From the NCBI GenBank assembly GCA_905221615.1, contig CAJNDT010005556.1, forward strand, positions 959,779-1,023,778: a stretch of 64,000 nucleotides of DNA. Reading direction: 5' to 3'. Positions within the stretch are counted from its first letter, which is position 1, and every line of letters begins with the position of its first letter. The position numbers and the translations under genes were made by a program. Under the pieces are notes generated by a model. It had not been told where the DNA came from and made no database searches. It was given only the letters and a program-made list of their open reading frames with translations. Below are positions 29,894 through 40,073 of the stretch, piece by piece. This stretch comes from Symbiodinium sp. CCMP2592 (lineage: Eukaryota > Sar > Dinophyceae > Suessiales > Symbiodiniaceae).

Positions 29894-30090
29894 CTACTGC
29901 TGATGGACAAAATCCTGCATGACCCTAAGGACTCTAAACTATGGGAATTATGGTATATTCCCTATAATGGGTAATGCAGGACTTATTTCCCTAAACCCCA
30001 AAACCCTATAGATCCCTTAAAGGAGACCCTTAAAGGTACCCTTATAGCTCCCCTTAAAGGAACCCTAGGATTTTTGTCCATCAAGAGTAT
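29894..30090. mobile_element. MITE family D, interrupted by telomere-like and 22-bp-type repeat
   Basis: Outer ends TACTGCTGATGGACAAAATC and ATTTTTGTCCATCA. Between AGGA at 29978-29981 and AGGA at 30067-30070 lies about 85 bp of CCCTAAACCCC and GATCCCTTAAAGG sequence absent from the reference copy at 14698. The flanking AGGA may be a duplication. Confidence 0.8.
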
Positions 30091-30150
30091 GCCCCAAAAA
30101 AGCCAACCCTTCAGGAACTGCGGCTTCAGCTTGTGGTTTGGAGCTTGAGG

Positions 30151-30255
30151 TTTACAGGGAACTCCAGAAAGCTGGAATATGGTTTCAGGGTAGGCTACCC
30201 TATAATTTACCATAGAAGGGTTAGGATAATCAAATTCCAACTTTCTGGCTTTTAC
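30151..30255. mobile_element. MITE family C
   Basis: Family C hairpins have unequal outer ends: GTAAAAGCCAGAAAGTTGG on one side and TAAAGGGAACTCCAGAAAG on the other. This copy is in the reverse orientation and abuts the 57-bp minisatellite. Confidence 0.82.
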
Positions 30256-30268
30256 CTTAGGGGTTTGG

Positions 30269-31066
30269 GATTCTGTGGTAGGGTTTATAGGTCTTGGGCT
30301 TCGGTGCTTGCGGTTTGGGTTTAGGGATTCTGTGGTAGGGTTTATAGGTCTTAGGCTTCGGGGCTTGCGGTTTGGGTTTAGGGATTCTGTGGTAGGGTTT
30401 ATAGGTCTTGGGCTTCGGGGCTTGCGGTTTGGGTTTAGGGATTCTGTGGTAGGGTTCATGGGTCTTGGGCTTCGGGGCTTGCGGTTTGGGTTTAGGGATT
30501 CTGTGGTAGGGTTTATAGGTCTTGGGCTTCGGGGCTTGCGGTTTGGGTTTAGGGATTCTGTGGTAGGGTTTATAGGTCTTGGGCTTCGGGGCTTGCGGTT
30601 TGGGTTTAGGGATTCTGTGGTAGGGTTTATAGGTCTTGGGCTTCGGGGCTTGCGGTTTGGGTTTAGGGATTCTGTGGTAGGGTTTATGGGTCTTGGGCTT
30701 CGGGGCTTGCGGTTTGGGTTTAGGGATTCTGTGGTAGGGTTTATAGGTCTTGGGCTTCGGGGCTTGCGGTTTGGGTTTAGGGATTCTGTGGTAGGGTTTA
30801 TAGGTCTTGGGCTTCGGGGCTTGCGGTTTGGGTTTAAGGATTCTGTGGTAGCGTTTATAGGTCTTGGGCTTCGGGGCTTGCGGTTTGGGTTTAGGGATTC
30901 TGTGGTAGGGTTTATGGGTCTTGGGCTTCGGGGCTTGCGGTTTGGGTTTAGGGATTCTGTGGTAGGGTTTATGGGTCTTGGGCTTCGGGGCTTGCGGTTT
31001 GGGTTTAGGGATTCTGTGGTAGGGTTTATGGGTCTTGGGCTTCGGGGCTTGCGGTTTGGGTTTCAG
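30269..31066. repeat. 57-bp minisatellite, fourteen copies, containing a telomere motif
   Basis: Each unit starts GATTCTGTGGTAGGGTTTAT, continues through CTTGGGCTTCGGGGCTTGCG and closes with GGTTTGGGTTTAGG. Copies differ by one to three bases, the first and last most. The 57-bp period leaves frames open on both strands (19-residue repeats), which I do not regard as genes. High similarity among copies points to recent amplification or ongoing homogenisation. Confidence 0.96.
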
Positions 31067-31596
31067 GGTTCTGGTTTTGGGTGCCAGCCATGCGGCTGCA
31101 GTGCGTGTGACGTCCGTTGAGAACGCTTCAGACACGACAGTGGGATAGTCCTCTGCTCTCTTCCGACAAAGATTCCAGTTTCAAAGTTTAGCACTTACAC
31201 GTGCGGACTCACGGCCCATAGGTAGAGGCAGTAGTACTTAGAGTAGGGTTTTAGGCTCGTTTAGAGAATAATTATGGTGAGGAACCATAAGGATTAATTT
31301 TGAGATTATGTTGGCTTCTATGGTAACCTTGTTCCAACTTTTCATACACCCAGATTGAAGTTGAGGTAACGGGCTTCAGACAGAGGCAAAAAGGCGTAGG
31401 GGTTCATCCGTGCTCACATCTCCGTGATAGCATTCATGTATGTGCGAAGTCTTTGAAGATTCGGTTGGAGCCGCATCGAACCATGTTCATACCCTAAGCC
31501 CTAAACCGAAACCCTAAGCCGAATATTGAACAGAAAGCTCATGCAATTTTACGGTGGGGTCCGTGCTGTGACACCCATTGAGCAGCTTGTAACCTA

Positions 31597-31697
31597 GTAT
31601 GGGGGCCTTAATTATAAGGATATCGGGTTTCGGGGCCCATTATACTATAACTATAACAAGGAACCCCCAAAACGGCAGTGGTAATTATTTACCCTAG
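31597..31697. mobile_element. MITE family G
   Basis: GGGGGCCTTAATTATAAGGA, then GGGGCCCATTATACTATAAC, then GGTAATTATT near the right end. Moderately diverged. Confidence 0.75.
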
Positions 31698-31838
31698 GCA
31701 TCTAAGGACTCATGTAGTAAGGCTTTTGGGCCCAAAGACCATATTATGTAAGGCTTTTGGGCTATTTTGATGCCCAGGGTTAGGCCCCTATAGTTTCTGC
31801 CTACCTGCGGACTGCGGGCCTGCCTGCAAACAAACAAA

Positions 31839-32065
31839 CCCAGACCCCCGGGAGGATCTCGAAAGTAGATCCCCTAATCTATACTGAACTTAGAACCCTA
31901 GCAAAAATTCTAATCTTAGCTGTTTCTTAGGGATTATAATAACCATAAATATTCAAAACTATTTCTAAGTGCCCCTAAGTTAATTTGGGGCCCTATACTG
32001 CGAAGAATACTTTAGAGAAACCCCCATTAACGGATCTACTTTTTGGATCCTCCAGGGGGCCCGGG
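31839..32065. mobile_element. MITE family H, split by a nested insertion
   Basis: CCCAGACCCCCGGGAGGATC at the left and GGATCCTCCAGGGGGCCCGGG at the right pair. About 100 bp absent from the 17213 copy lies inside. Confidence 0.82.
31878..31978. mobile_element. Nested insertion within family H
   Basis: CCCCTAA stands on both sides (31871-31877 and 31972-31978), consistent with a 7-bp duplication. The insert holds ACTTAGAA near its left and TTTCTAAGT near its right, a short inverted end. Confidence 0.65.
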
Positions 32066-32260
32066 AAGAGACAAACAGATTTGGGTTTAGAGTTCAGGGT
32101 TCTTGGGTTTAGGTTTCAGGGTTTGCGTGGACCCACACTACCACTACTCTTTAATATACCCTAAATAGCCACTCTTAAGGGCCATCAGGGCTCCATTAAA
32201 AGGGTACTTGGGGCGTCCTGGTGGGGTCCCGGGTGTGGGTTTTGAAGTTGAGAGTTAAAG

Positions 32261-32362
32261 TAAAAGCCAGAAGGTTGGAAGATGATTATCCTAAGCCCTG
32301 TATGGCAAATCATAAGGTATCCTAGCCTGAAACCATATTCCAACTTTCTAGAGTTCCCTTTA
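32261..32362. mobile_element. MITE family C
   Basis: TAAAAGCCAGAAGGTTGGAA to CAACTTTCTAGAGTTCCC and TTTA. The arms contain ATTATCCTAA. Confidence 0.82.
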
Positions 32363-32385
32363 CAGGCTTTTCTGACGAAAGCAAG

Positions 32386-32463
32386 ATTATAGGGTACCTA
32401 TACTTATAACCCCAACTAAGGTACTTATAACCTTACTTACTAAATCCCATGATCCTCCAAGTA
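32386..32463. mobile_element. MITE family B2, left-truncated, with 11-bp flanking repeat
   Basis: Family B2 shares the B layout but ends CTTGGAGGATCATGGGACTT. This copy keeps only the inner left arm and the full right arm. ACGAAAGCAAG occurs directly on both sides (32375-32385 and 32464-32474), unusually long for a MITE target duplication. Confidence 0.78.
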
Positions 32464-32544
32464 ACGAAAGCAAGCCCGAAACCTGGAACCACAGCAGCTT
32501 GAATATCAAGGCCCTCTCTGCCCTAAACCCTCCTCTGGGGTCTG

Positions 32545-32609
32545 GGGGGCCTTAATAAGTAGAAGAGTGTTAGGGGGTATAGTATACTGTCTATTATGAT
32601 AAGGAAGCC
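32545..32609. mobile_element. MITE family G, partial
   Basis: GGGGCCTTAATAAGTAGAAG and TAGTATACTG, then truncated where CCTAAACCCC starts. Confidence 0.6.
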
Positions 32610-32662
32610 TAAACCCCAAACCCGAAACCCCAACGCCGAAGGCCTAGCCCGAAACCCTACTG

Positions 32663-32776
32663 CAGGGGCCTTAATAGTTAGAAGAGTGCTAGGGGGTAAA
32701 TAGTATACTATTGTTATAATAAGGAACCCTGAGAAAATTTTATGGGGGAATTACCTAGGCCAATGTAGGCCCCTAT
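32663..32776. mobile_element. MITE family G
   Basis: CAGGGGCCTTAATAGTTAGA to GGAATTACCTAGGCC and AGGCCCCTA. It shares GAGTGTTAGGGGGT-type sequence with the partial copy just upstream, so these two are a subfamily. Confidence 0.75.
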
Positions 32777-32815
32777 GTTAAGCCCTAAACTACATGAAAC
32801 CCGAAACCCCTAAAG

Positions 32816-32917
32816 TAAAAGCCAGAAAGTTGGAATATCATTATCCTAACCCCTTTAAGGTAAATTATAGGGGATCCTACCATTAATCCATATTCCAACT
32901 TTCTGGAGTTCCCTTTA
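32816..32917. mobile_element. MITE family C, best-preserved
   Basis: GTAAAAGCCAGAAAGTTGG at the left, TTCCAACTTTCTGGAGTTCC at the right, and a centre of AGGGGATCCTACC. Use as the family reference. Confidence 0.88.
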
Positions 32918-33054
32918 AACCCAAAAGTCGGGCGAGATTCCCACAGCCCAGAACTCAGGAACTTGCCCTAGAGATCCCCGTAGTACTTTGAGGTCTGTTC
33001 CTGACTTAAAGCCCTAGGGGTCCCAAGTACCTAAGTAATCATATACTCTCTTGG

Positions 33055-33092
33055 GTTTAGGGTTTAGGGTTTAGGGTTTAGGGTTTAGGGTA
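33055..33092 (+). repeat. Pure telomere-like array, five TTTAGGG units
   Basis: Five consecutive perfect units, among the longest clean plus-strand arrays in the window. It is far too short to be a chromosome end and is interstitial. Confidence 0.93.
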
Positions 33093-33185
33093 ACCTACAT
33101 AACTACTAATTATCCTTAACCCAAATACCTGATTATTGGATCCTTTGGACCCTTGGGGGGGGAAGTTTTGGGGACTGCATGATGC

Positions 33186-33284
33186 GAGGCCAAAAGGGGG
33201 GCTTAAGATTCTTGGGGTAAGGCCCTATTATGGGAACCCTAATCCCTACTAAACCCCCATACGCTAAAACCATTGTTGGCCTCC
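33186..33284. mobile_element. MITE family K
   Basis: GAGGCCAAAAGGGGGGCTTA at the left and TTGTTGGCCTC at the right. A second, better copy is at 45674. Confidence 0.8.
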
Positions 33285-33652
33285 TGTGACTGCAGGCAAG
33301 TCTCGTTCCAGAAGGATAGCCACGCGCTCATGCGCGGCGACTGCGCGGCAGTCAGATGCCCCGAAGACCCACCAAACACGAATTATGGGTTTAGGACCTT
33401 AGGATTTGGGGTTTAGGGTTTAGGACCTCAGGATGTAGGGTTTGGGGTTTGGGGCCTTTGTTTGGGAGCTAGGGTTTATGGTTGAATGGCTGTAGAATGT
33501 GGTTTAGAAGGGCTTCGCAGGGCTAGGGCAGAACATTCGGGGTAAGGGTCTGGAGCATCAGAACCGGGGTTTGGGGTGTTGGTTTTCGTGTCAGAGATCC
33601 ATACTCTCAACGACAGATCTTGGAACCTTGCACAAGCTTTGAGGCTAAGCCC

Positions 33653-33742
33653 AGCCTGAACCCTGAAGTACCTACCTTTTTAAGGACATATATAAGGAAA
33701 TCAAAATAGGGAACCCTAAAAATGGTAGGTTATTCAGGGTTC
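33653..33742. mobile_element. MITE family J
   Basis: CCTGAACCCTGAAGTACC, then CTACCTTTTTAAGG, and at the right TAGGTTATTCAGGGTTCC. About as diverged as the copy at 16160. Confidence 0.78.
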
Positions 33743-34250
33743 CCTACGAATTCCAAACCCTCAAACCCTACATTCCTTGGGTATTCCAATCCATAAACCC
33801 TAAACTCTACGTTCCTTGGGAATTTCAAGACGGTCTTGAGGGTGTAGCTTTTGCCAAAGCTGGCCTCTGGCGTCACGTCCTCACATTCTGGCTGTGCCGA
33901 CCTGCTTCTTCGCTGCTTCGGGGTTTAATGCATTCGGAGTGTCGGCTTGGGGTTTAGGGTTTAGGGTTTGGGGTCTGGGTTGAGGTTCGGGCTTCGGGAT
34001 TAATTTTTTTTGGAAGGATCTTGTGAAAGGTTGTTGGAAGTTTAGGGATTAGAAAATGGGATTTCTTCGTCTGGGGTCGCTGTAGGGTTCAGGGTTCAGG
34101 GCTTCATTCGGTGGTTTGGGGTAGGGCAAGCTGCACCCCAACAATCGAACTGTTCTTGCCAACTTATAAAGCCAGGATTTCCCGAAATCCTGCAGGAGAA
34201 ATCCGTAGAAACTTCGAAATTCTGGCCCTTCAAACCCAAGGCAAAGCTGG

Positions 34251-34372
34251 TACTGCTGATGGACAAAATCGGTTTAGGGTTTAGGGATTGAAATTTAGGG
34301 TTTAAGGAAGATGCCATAGTTCTCATAGTTTAGAGTCCTTAGGGTCATGCAGGATTTTGTCCATCAGCAGTA
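34251..34372. mobile_element. MITE family D with one arm replaced by telomere-like sequence
   Basis: Both outer ends are perfect (TACTGCTGATGGACAAAATC and inverse). The inner left arm seen at 14698 is absent, and about 43 bp of GGTTTAGGGTTTAGGG-type sequence stands in its place. The right arm is intact. Confidence 0.85.
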
Positions 34373-34498
34373 TTGAAACAACCCGTTTCCCGCCCACACG
34401 GACACGAAGCCGACAATACAGATGTCCCAGCCCATCCTAACCCCAAACCCCTAACCCCTAAACCCTGAACAAAGATTGCCCAGCTCTCTCTGGGATAT

Positions 34499-34662
34499 TA
34501 GCACCCTAAACCCTAAACCCTAAACCCCTCTCCGGCCCCCAAAAAAGTCACCCTGTCGCAGACGTCGTCCCAAAAACTCCTAAGCCCGGCGTAGCCTGAC
34601 AGAAGCTGAGGGTTTAGGGTTTAGGGTTTAGGGTTTTAGGTTTAGGATTTAGGGTTTAGGGC
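34499..34662. repeat. Convergent telomere-like arrays
   Basis: CCCTAAA x3 at 34499-34525 and TTTAGGG x4 with variants at 34606-34662, in opposite orientation 80 bp apart. Confidence 0.85.
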
Positions 34663-35359
34663 GTCTCGCCGCGCAGCGGCAGTATTTTTTATGTAGGATG
34701 GCGCCCCAACACTCCCAGGGGTGTGGGGGGCGGCATATCGACAGTCTAGCGTTCGAATGCGATTCCACCACCAAACAATTACACATTGGTTCCTCACCTT
34801 TTCCCACCCGCTGTGAGAATACACAGGCTACCACCCAAAACATTGCCTTTTAGGGTTTAGCGCTTATGCCCTCAATTCCCACCTGCCCCTGGTCTGTCTG
34901 TTGGGGCCAGGAAGGACGCACCTACACACACCACAAAACACAGGGCCTCAGGGCCAGGTGGGGTTAGGAGGCGGGCCAGGGGGCCAGGGAGGGTCGGCGG
35001 CGCCAGGCAGGGTCAGGAGTTAGGGAAGGGCAGAAAAGACGCCAGGTCTCCCCCTAGGACCCGCCAGCCCCCTGGGCCGGCCTCTGGGGCCTTTCTGAGG
35101 GGGAAACGTCCACCAAGGGATTTGGTCGTCGGGTTTAGGGTATTCCGATCTCTTGAGATTCGAGGGAATTCTCTCTGCGAATATGGGCGCCACACAAGGG
35201 GCCTAATGGCTTGGTTCAGCCCTAAAGGCTGAATTCGACCACTCTCCAATGGCTCCACCCATTGTCCATCCAGAGTTGGTGTCAATCACTGCCGGGTTTC
35301 CTTCTGGGTCCAGGCACCCTAAGAAAAAGGGTGGGTACGGCCTAAGCAGGCCTGGGTGG

Positions 35360-35405
35360 GAATTTAGGGTTTAGGGTTTAGGGCTTAGGGTTTAGGGTTT
35401 AGGGT
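35360..35405 (+). repeat. Telomere-like array
   Basis: Six TTTAGGG units, one with a C variant, followed by CCCTAA-rich sequence in the other orientation. No gene is supported between 34670 and 35880. Confidence 0.88.
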
Positions 35406-35885
35406 CTTACAACCCCAACCCCCTAAGACCCTAAAACACTAAAACCCTCAACCCCAAAACACGGAACTCTGAACACATTAAACCCCAAAACCTTAAGACA
35501 CTGAAACGGTAAACCCATGCACCCGACACCTCCTGCAGACAACAGCACCTGTATGGATAGTTCTCCAAATTAGGGTCCCTGCGTAAGTCCGCAAGATAGT
35601 ACGACACATTCATAGAAAGGACCCTAAAAGGGACCCTACTTCAGAGAACTACCCACATCCCTACCGAGGCCAAATTCCAAGCCTTGCAAAACGGCATGAA
35701 CTGCTGCAAAACCCAACGACATCCAGGTGGGTTTAAGCTAGGGGTTTTGGATTGAAGGCCCGCTTTGTCTTTAGGGTTAGGGGTTTTTGGTTTAGGGGTT
35801 CAGGGCTTAGGGTTTAGGGTTTGGGTTTAAGGTTCTAGTGCAGCTTTAAAAAACCCCTCACATCTTTTTGAGACCTGACAACCTA

Positions 35886-35995
35886 CTTAAAGGATCATGG
35901 GACTTAGTAGCTAGGGTTATAATTAGGGTAACTATACTTATAACCCCAATTAAGGTACTTATAACCTTACTTACTAAGTCCTATGATCCTCCAAG
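35886..35995. mobile_element. MITE family B2
   Basis: CTTAAAGGATCATGGGACTT to its near inverse ATGATCCTCCAAG, with TATAACCCCAATTAAGG in the arm. Followed directly by a CCCTAAA run and the 22-bp repeat, forming the composite block described in the findings. Confidence 0.88.
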
Positions 35996-36007
35996 TAGAC
36001 CCTAAAC

Positions 36008-36062
36008 CCTAAACCCCATAGATCCCTTTAAGGAACCCTATAGATCCCTTTAAGGAGCCCTT
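36008..36062. repeat. 22-bp repeat, about two and a half copies
   Basis: CATAGATCCCTTTAAGGAAC twice and a third partial unit. Same unit as at 17911. Confidence 0.8.
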
Positions 36063-36238
36063 TAAGGGACCCTTCTAGGATTAACAACCTACGAAAACCG
36101 GCCTCAGGCATGAGGGAGCACAGCCCTGCGACCCAACTTTGTACCAGGGAGGCGAGTTCACATCGGTGCAGCCTCAGAAGTTTAGGGTTTAGGGCTTTTG
36201 GGGTTTAAGGTTTTTTGGGTTTGGGGTTTAGGGTTCAT

Positions 36239-36346
36239 CTTAGTTGCTGAGGTCATAAGCCCCCAAAAAGTGTACACTTTCAGATTTACAGTGGGTCGTA
36301 CTACTGTATCCCCAAAAGTGTAAAGTGCATCCACTCAGCTACTAAG
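36239..36346. mobile_element. MITE family F
   Basis: CTTAGTTGCTGAGGTCATAA at the left and ATCCACTCAGCTACTAAG at the right. It contains its own inner palindrome AAAGTGTACACTTT, so two hairpins can form. Confidence 0.85.
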
Positions 36347-36442
36347 TTCGTGCGTTTAGGGTTTTAGGGGATCCCGGGGGCTTGGGAGAAAGCGCGGTGC
36401 GGTTTCGTAGCCGGTTGCAGAGGCTCAGGAGGCTCAATGACG

Positions 36443-36665
36443 CAGGGGCCTTAACAATTAGAGTAGGGTTCTTAAAAAGGGTCCCTTGAAGGATTCTATA
36501 AGGGTTTCTGTAATAATTAGAGTTCTACTATGTAGCGGCCTTGATAATTCATTCAGGGGCCTTAACAGTTAGAGTAGGGTTCTCAAAAAGGGTCCGCTGA
36601 AGGGTTCTAGGTTCTACTATGTAGGGGCCTTAATAATCAGAGTGGGGTGTTGGGGTATATTCTTG
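36443..36665. mobile_element. Cluster of family G arms, three left ends
   Basis: GGGGCCTTAACAATTAGAGT occurs at about 36447, with near copies at 36552 and 36625. The first two are each followed by AAAAAGGGTCC. Tandem duplication of a partial element is likely. Confidence 0.65.
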
Positions 36666-36854
36666 TCATAAGGAACCCAACAAACTTGTGGGTTTGGGGT
36701 CCACTTCGAGGATGCGGGGACTTACTTCGCAATCTTCATCGTCGTTGCCGTAGTATTCGAAGCAATAGGCGTGGCAGGAGGAGGACCAGTAGCAGAAACG
36801 GTAACACTAGTGGTGGTAGCAATACCAGATTTAGTTTGCTACCAGACAGATCCG

Positions 36855-36995
36855 TCATCGTCTTTATCGTTCTGTGGTCGGTCGTGGTCGTCGTGGCGGT
36901 CGTCAGCATCGTCGTCGCAGTGTCGCCGTTGTCGCCGTCGTCATCATAGTCGGCCTCGTCGTCGTGATCGTCCTTGTCGTCGTGGCAGACGCTGT
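36855..36995. repeat. Imperfect GTC/TCG trinucleotide tract
   Basis: CGTCGTGG, CGTCATCG and TCGTCGTC words dominate. Reads as Val/Val/Ser or Arg/Arg in different frames. Decayed microsatellite; the frames across 36647-37049 are not called as genes. Confidence 0.75.
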
Positions 36996-37385
36996 GGCTG
37001 CAGCTTAGCTCTGGGTGCTTTGATGACGGGTGCTTCTCGTCTTACTTAAGCCCGAAAACAAAACCGAAACCCGTACACCCCAGATCCTAAACCCCCGAAG
37101 CATGAATCCAGAATCCTATACCCTAAACCCAAAACGAAAAACCTCCAACCCTAAACCCCTAAAAACCCTAAACCGAAAAACCTAGACCCAAAACCCTTTA
37201 TAAACCCCTAAAACCCTCAACCCCTAAACCACAAAAACAGAACCCCGACACAGCAACACTTGGAGCCCGAGGGACCGCAGGTTTGCCCACATGCAAACCT
37301 CACCAAGCGTGCGTCGCTCCTGATCGGATGATGGTTGGAGGGTCTGGACCTAGCAAGTAGTTATTTTTCGTTAGAAGTATCATAG

Positions 37386-37470
37386 CATTACGGAATGTAC
37401 CTTAATTCATGTTGGGCATCCTACTATACTTTAAGGTACACCCCTTAAATCAGGGATTATGGAAGGTCTG
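37386..37470. mobile_element. MITE family A, diverged
   Basis: GGAATGTACCTTAATTCATG, then ATCCTACTATACTTTAAGGT, then AGGTCTGGG at the right. The left outer end is not recognisable. Confidence 0.6.
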
Positions 37471-37640
37471 GGCGGTTCAAGGCTCCTTGAACAAAAACGG
37501 AACCATGTATTCAGGACTGTTGACCCAGTTTTTGCAGGTTCTATCTGGGCTTTGGGAGTCTTCATTTCGGGTTTGAGGGGGTTTGAGATCAGGTGAAGGG
37601 TCTCAAAATTCTAGCCAGAAGAGGGTTTCAAGAAGTTAAT

Positions 37641-37742
37641 GTAGCGGTCTTAATAATTAAAATAGGGTTCTGGGCCCATTATACTACAATTATACTAAGG
37701 AACCCCAGACCAGTATTGATAATTATTTTTGGCCCCTATAGT
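37641..37742. mobile_element. MITE family G, near-complete
   Basis: GTAGCGGTCTTAATAATTAA at the left, CCATTATACTACAATTATAC in the centre, and TTTTTGGCCCCTATAG at the right. Confidence 0.82.
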
Positions 37743-38249
37743 AATTACTCCTGAAGGGAACCACAACTTAGACATCTGGCCAAAGGGTAGGGTATATCAT
37801 GTATGCTATACTCTTACAGCAATTATGAGGAGATATCCGCAAGTTCAATTTCCACAAACTTCAGCCACTTTCAGCAAGCAATGTCCCCTCTCGGGTTGAT
37901 CGGGGTCTCCGTTTGAGAAGGGGTTTTCGGGCCAGAAACCCCCTTACAATGAAGCCCAAGAAGGAGGGGACGTCCCTATAAAATGCTTATGCTTATGTGC
38001 TTTTGGGTCCCTGAGGTTCCCTAAACCCACCCCTAAACCCTAAACCCCTAAACCCTAAACCGTTTAGGGTTCAAGGTAAGGCAGCCTCCCCGGATCTTGA
38101 GCCTCAGTTGCTACTCGCCGACCGACCCATCCAAAACCCTGAAGCCCAGGGGACTTAGGAGACTTAGTAAGGGTTCCTTAAATGGGCTCGTTAAAGGGCT
38201 CTATAGGGCTCCTTAAAGGGATCTATGGGGTTTAGGGTTTTAGGGTCTA

Positions 38250-38373
38250 CTTGGAGCCCCAGGGGACTTAGTAAGTCGGTTATAAGTAGGGTTATACTTG
38301 GGGTAACTCCATTTAGGGGACTTATAACTCTACTTATAACCTACTTCCTATGTAAGTCTCCTGCCCCTCCAAG
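38250..38373. mobile_element. MITE family B, preceded by a partial copy
   Basis: CTTGGAGCCCCAGGGGACTT to CTGCCCCTCCAAG. A fragment of the same family (CAGGGGACTTAGGAGACTTA) lies at about 38150, and 22-bp-type repeats lie between. Confidence 0.83.
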
Positions 38374-38395
38374 TAAAGAGATCTCTAAGCCCTAC

Positions 38396-38514
38396 AGTAG
38401 AAGCCAGAAAGTTGGAACATGATTTGCCTCAGGCCCTTAAAGTAAAGTATATATAGGGAATGCCAGCATGAATCATCCCAAATCTATGTTCCAACTTTCT
38501 GGGTCTCACTATAA
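38396..38514. mobile_element. MITE family C, diverged
   Basis: AGTAGAAGCCAGAAAGTTGG at the left and TTCCAACTTTCTGGGTCTC at the right. A further fragment (GTAGAAGCCCAAAGGTTGG) starts at about 38953, next to a family A element. Confidence 0.78.
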
Positions 38515-38839
38515 ACCTCAATCAGGCTGACGGTCTCTTTATCTATTCTTAACACTGCCTAATATAGCCCTAACAAGGATCCCTATATGCAGCCCCTTAA
38601 CAGAGAAACCCCAAGAGACCACTGACCTGTATAGCACAAACCGTAAAGCTCTACACCCCTGAAGCAACAAAACCCTAAAACCCCCCAACCCTGAAAATGA
38701 TCCCTTACAGAACCCTTGTGGATCCCTTTGAAGGAACCCTTCTACATCCCTTTACAGGAACCAGGAGGAGGTGAAACTCGGGATCTCTTGCTGGTCTTCT
38801 TTCTTGGGGTTAAGATTTTCCGGAGGACCTTAGGGTTTA

Positions 38840-38948
38840 CCCAGAGACTCCAATATCCCTTAATTAAGGAATATTCCTTAAACCATATTAAGGATCCTAT
38901 TATAATTTAGGGTATATTCCTTAATTAAGGGGTATTGGAGTCTTTGGG
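38840..38948. mobile_element. MITE family A, near-perfect
   Basis: CCCAGAGACTCCAATATCCC to its inverse, ending TCTTTGGG. TA lies on both sides, fitting a TA target duplication. Confidence 0.9.
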
Positions 38949-40073
38949 TACAGTAGAAGCCCAAAGGTTGGCAACACCATTGCCTCAATCCCTAAGAGTA
39001 CTCTATAGGGAACCACAGCACTGCTTGTCCTTAATACGGTTTACTGTAAGGAGGATACCTTAATTCATATTAGGGTCCTGCCTTACATAAAGGGATCTAC
39101 AAGAAACCCCTAAACCCCTAAACCCCCAAAGCCCTAAACCCCTAAACCCTTTAGGGTTCAGGGTTTAGGGCCTCGGGTGTTAGGGCTTCGGCCGGGGCAG
39201 GCCTTCTGCAGTACTTCTGCAGCATCGAACAATCCGACACCTGAGCTTCGGGGTTCGGGCGTTGGGGAGCTTAGGGTTTAGGGCTTAAGGTTTAGGGTTC
39301 GTAGGGTCTAAGGTTTAAGGTTTAGGGCTTAGGGTTTAAGGTTCACAGTTTAGGGTTCAGGGTTGGCCTACCTTCTTTTATTCGTGGGCTCCTTTTCTCA
39401 CCGCTGTTACGAGTGCGAAACCCCTAGATTAGGAGCTTGCAGAGTACGGTTCGGAGCTTTTTCAATCTTTCCAAAGTCACTGCAGGGTTGATTGATTGAA
39501 AGTACCGAGGGCTCTTGGAGGGTCTATTCTAGGGTCTGCACGGGCCTGCAGTTACTGTAGGCTCATTTTCTTTCTGGGAGTCCATGAAATTGCCATAAGG
39601 CCTAGTCCTTAAGATTCTGAGTTGTTGTAGGGTTTAGTCTGTCAGCTTCTGGAGTTACTGTAAGGTGTGCTCCTTGGGTTTCGGTAGTTGTAGTAACGCG
39701 CATTCTGTAAGATTCTGGAGAGAAGTTACGCCACACACTAGACCCTACACCGTAAACCCTAAACCCAGAAACTTCTCACGAACCCGAAAGCCGAACCCTC
39801 CAGCTCCTAACCCCTAAACCCTCCTCTTCGCCTAAACCCTAAACTCTAAAACTTTAAAGCCCTTCTATAGTCCCTGAACCCCCCAACCCTAAAACCCTAA
39901 CCCTAAAAACCCTAACCCTTGAATCCTAAAACCCTTCTTCAAGGGGTCTTCAAGCCCGGGCCACCTCGAGCTCCCCAAAAGGAAGGCCCGCAGACCTGAT
40001 AATGAGATCCCCCACAGGCCTCAGGGGAGGCATCGGGCTAAATTTCTGGGGTGTGGGGGTTTAGGATGCATCG

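Noticed and set aside
30269-31066. Possible CRISPR-like array
   Set aside because: Units are contiguous without unique spacers and the sequence is eukaryotic in character; it is a minisatellite.
30257-31135. Long frames on both strands with 19-residue repeats
   Set aside because: The 57-bp period keeps frames open automatically; both strands are equally open and no start context or unique domain is present.
33055-33092. Chromosome end
   Set aside because: Only five TTTAGGG units with unique and repeat sequence continuing on both sides; all telomere-like runs here are short and interstitial, in both orientations.
34730-34790. tRNA-like sequence with GCGTTCGAATGCG
   Set aside because: The T-loop-like word is present, but the stem after it does not pair, no acceptor stem or anticodon arm can be drawn, and the flanks are repeat.
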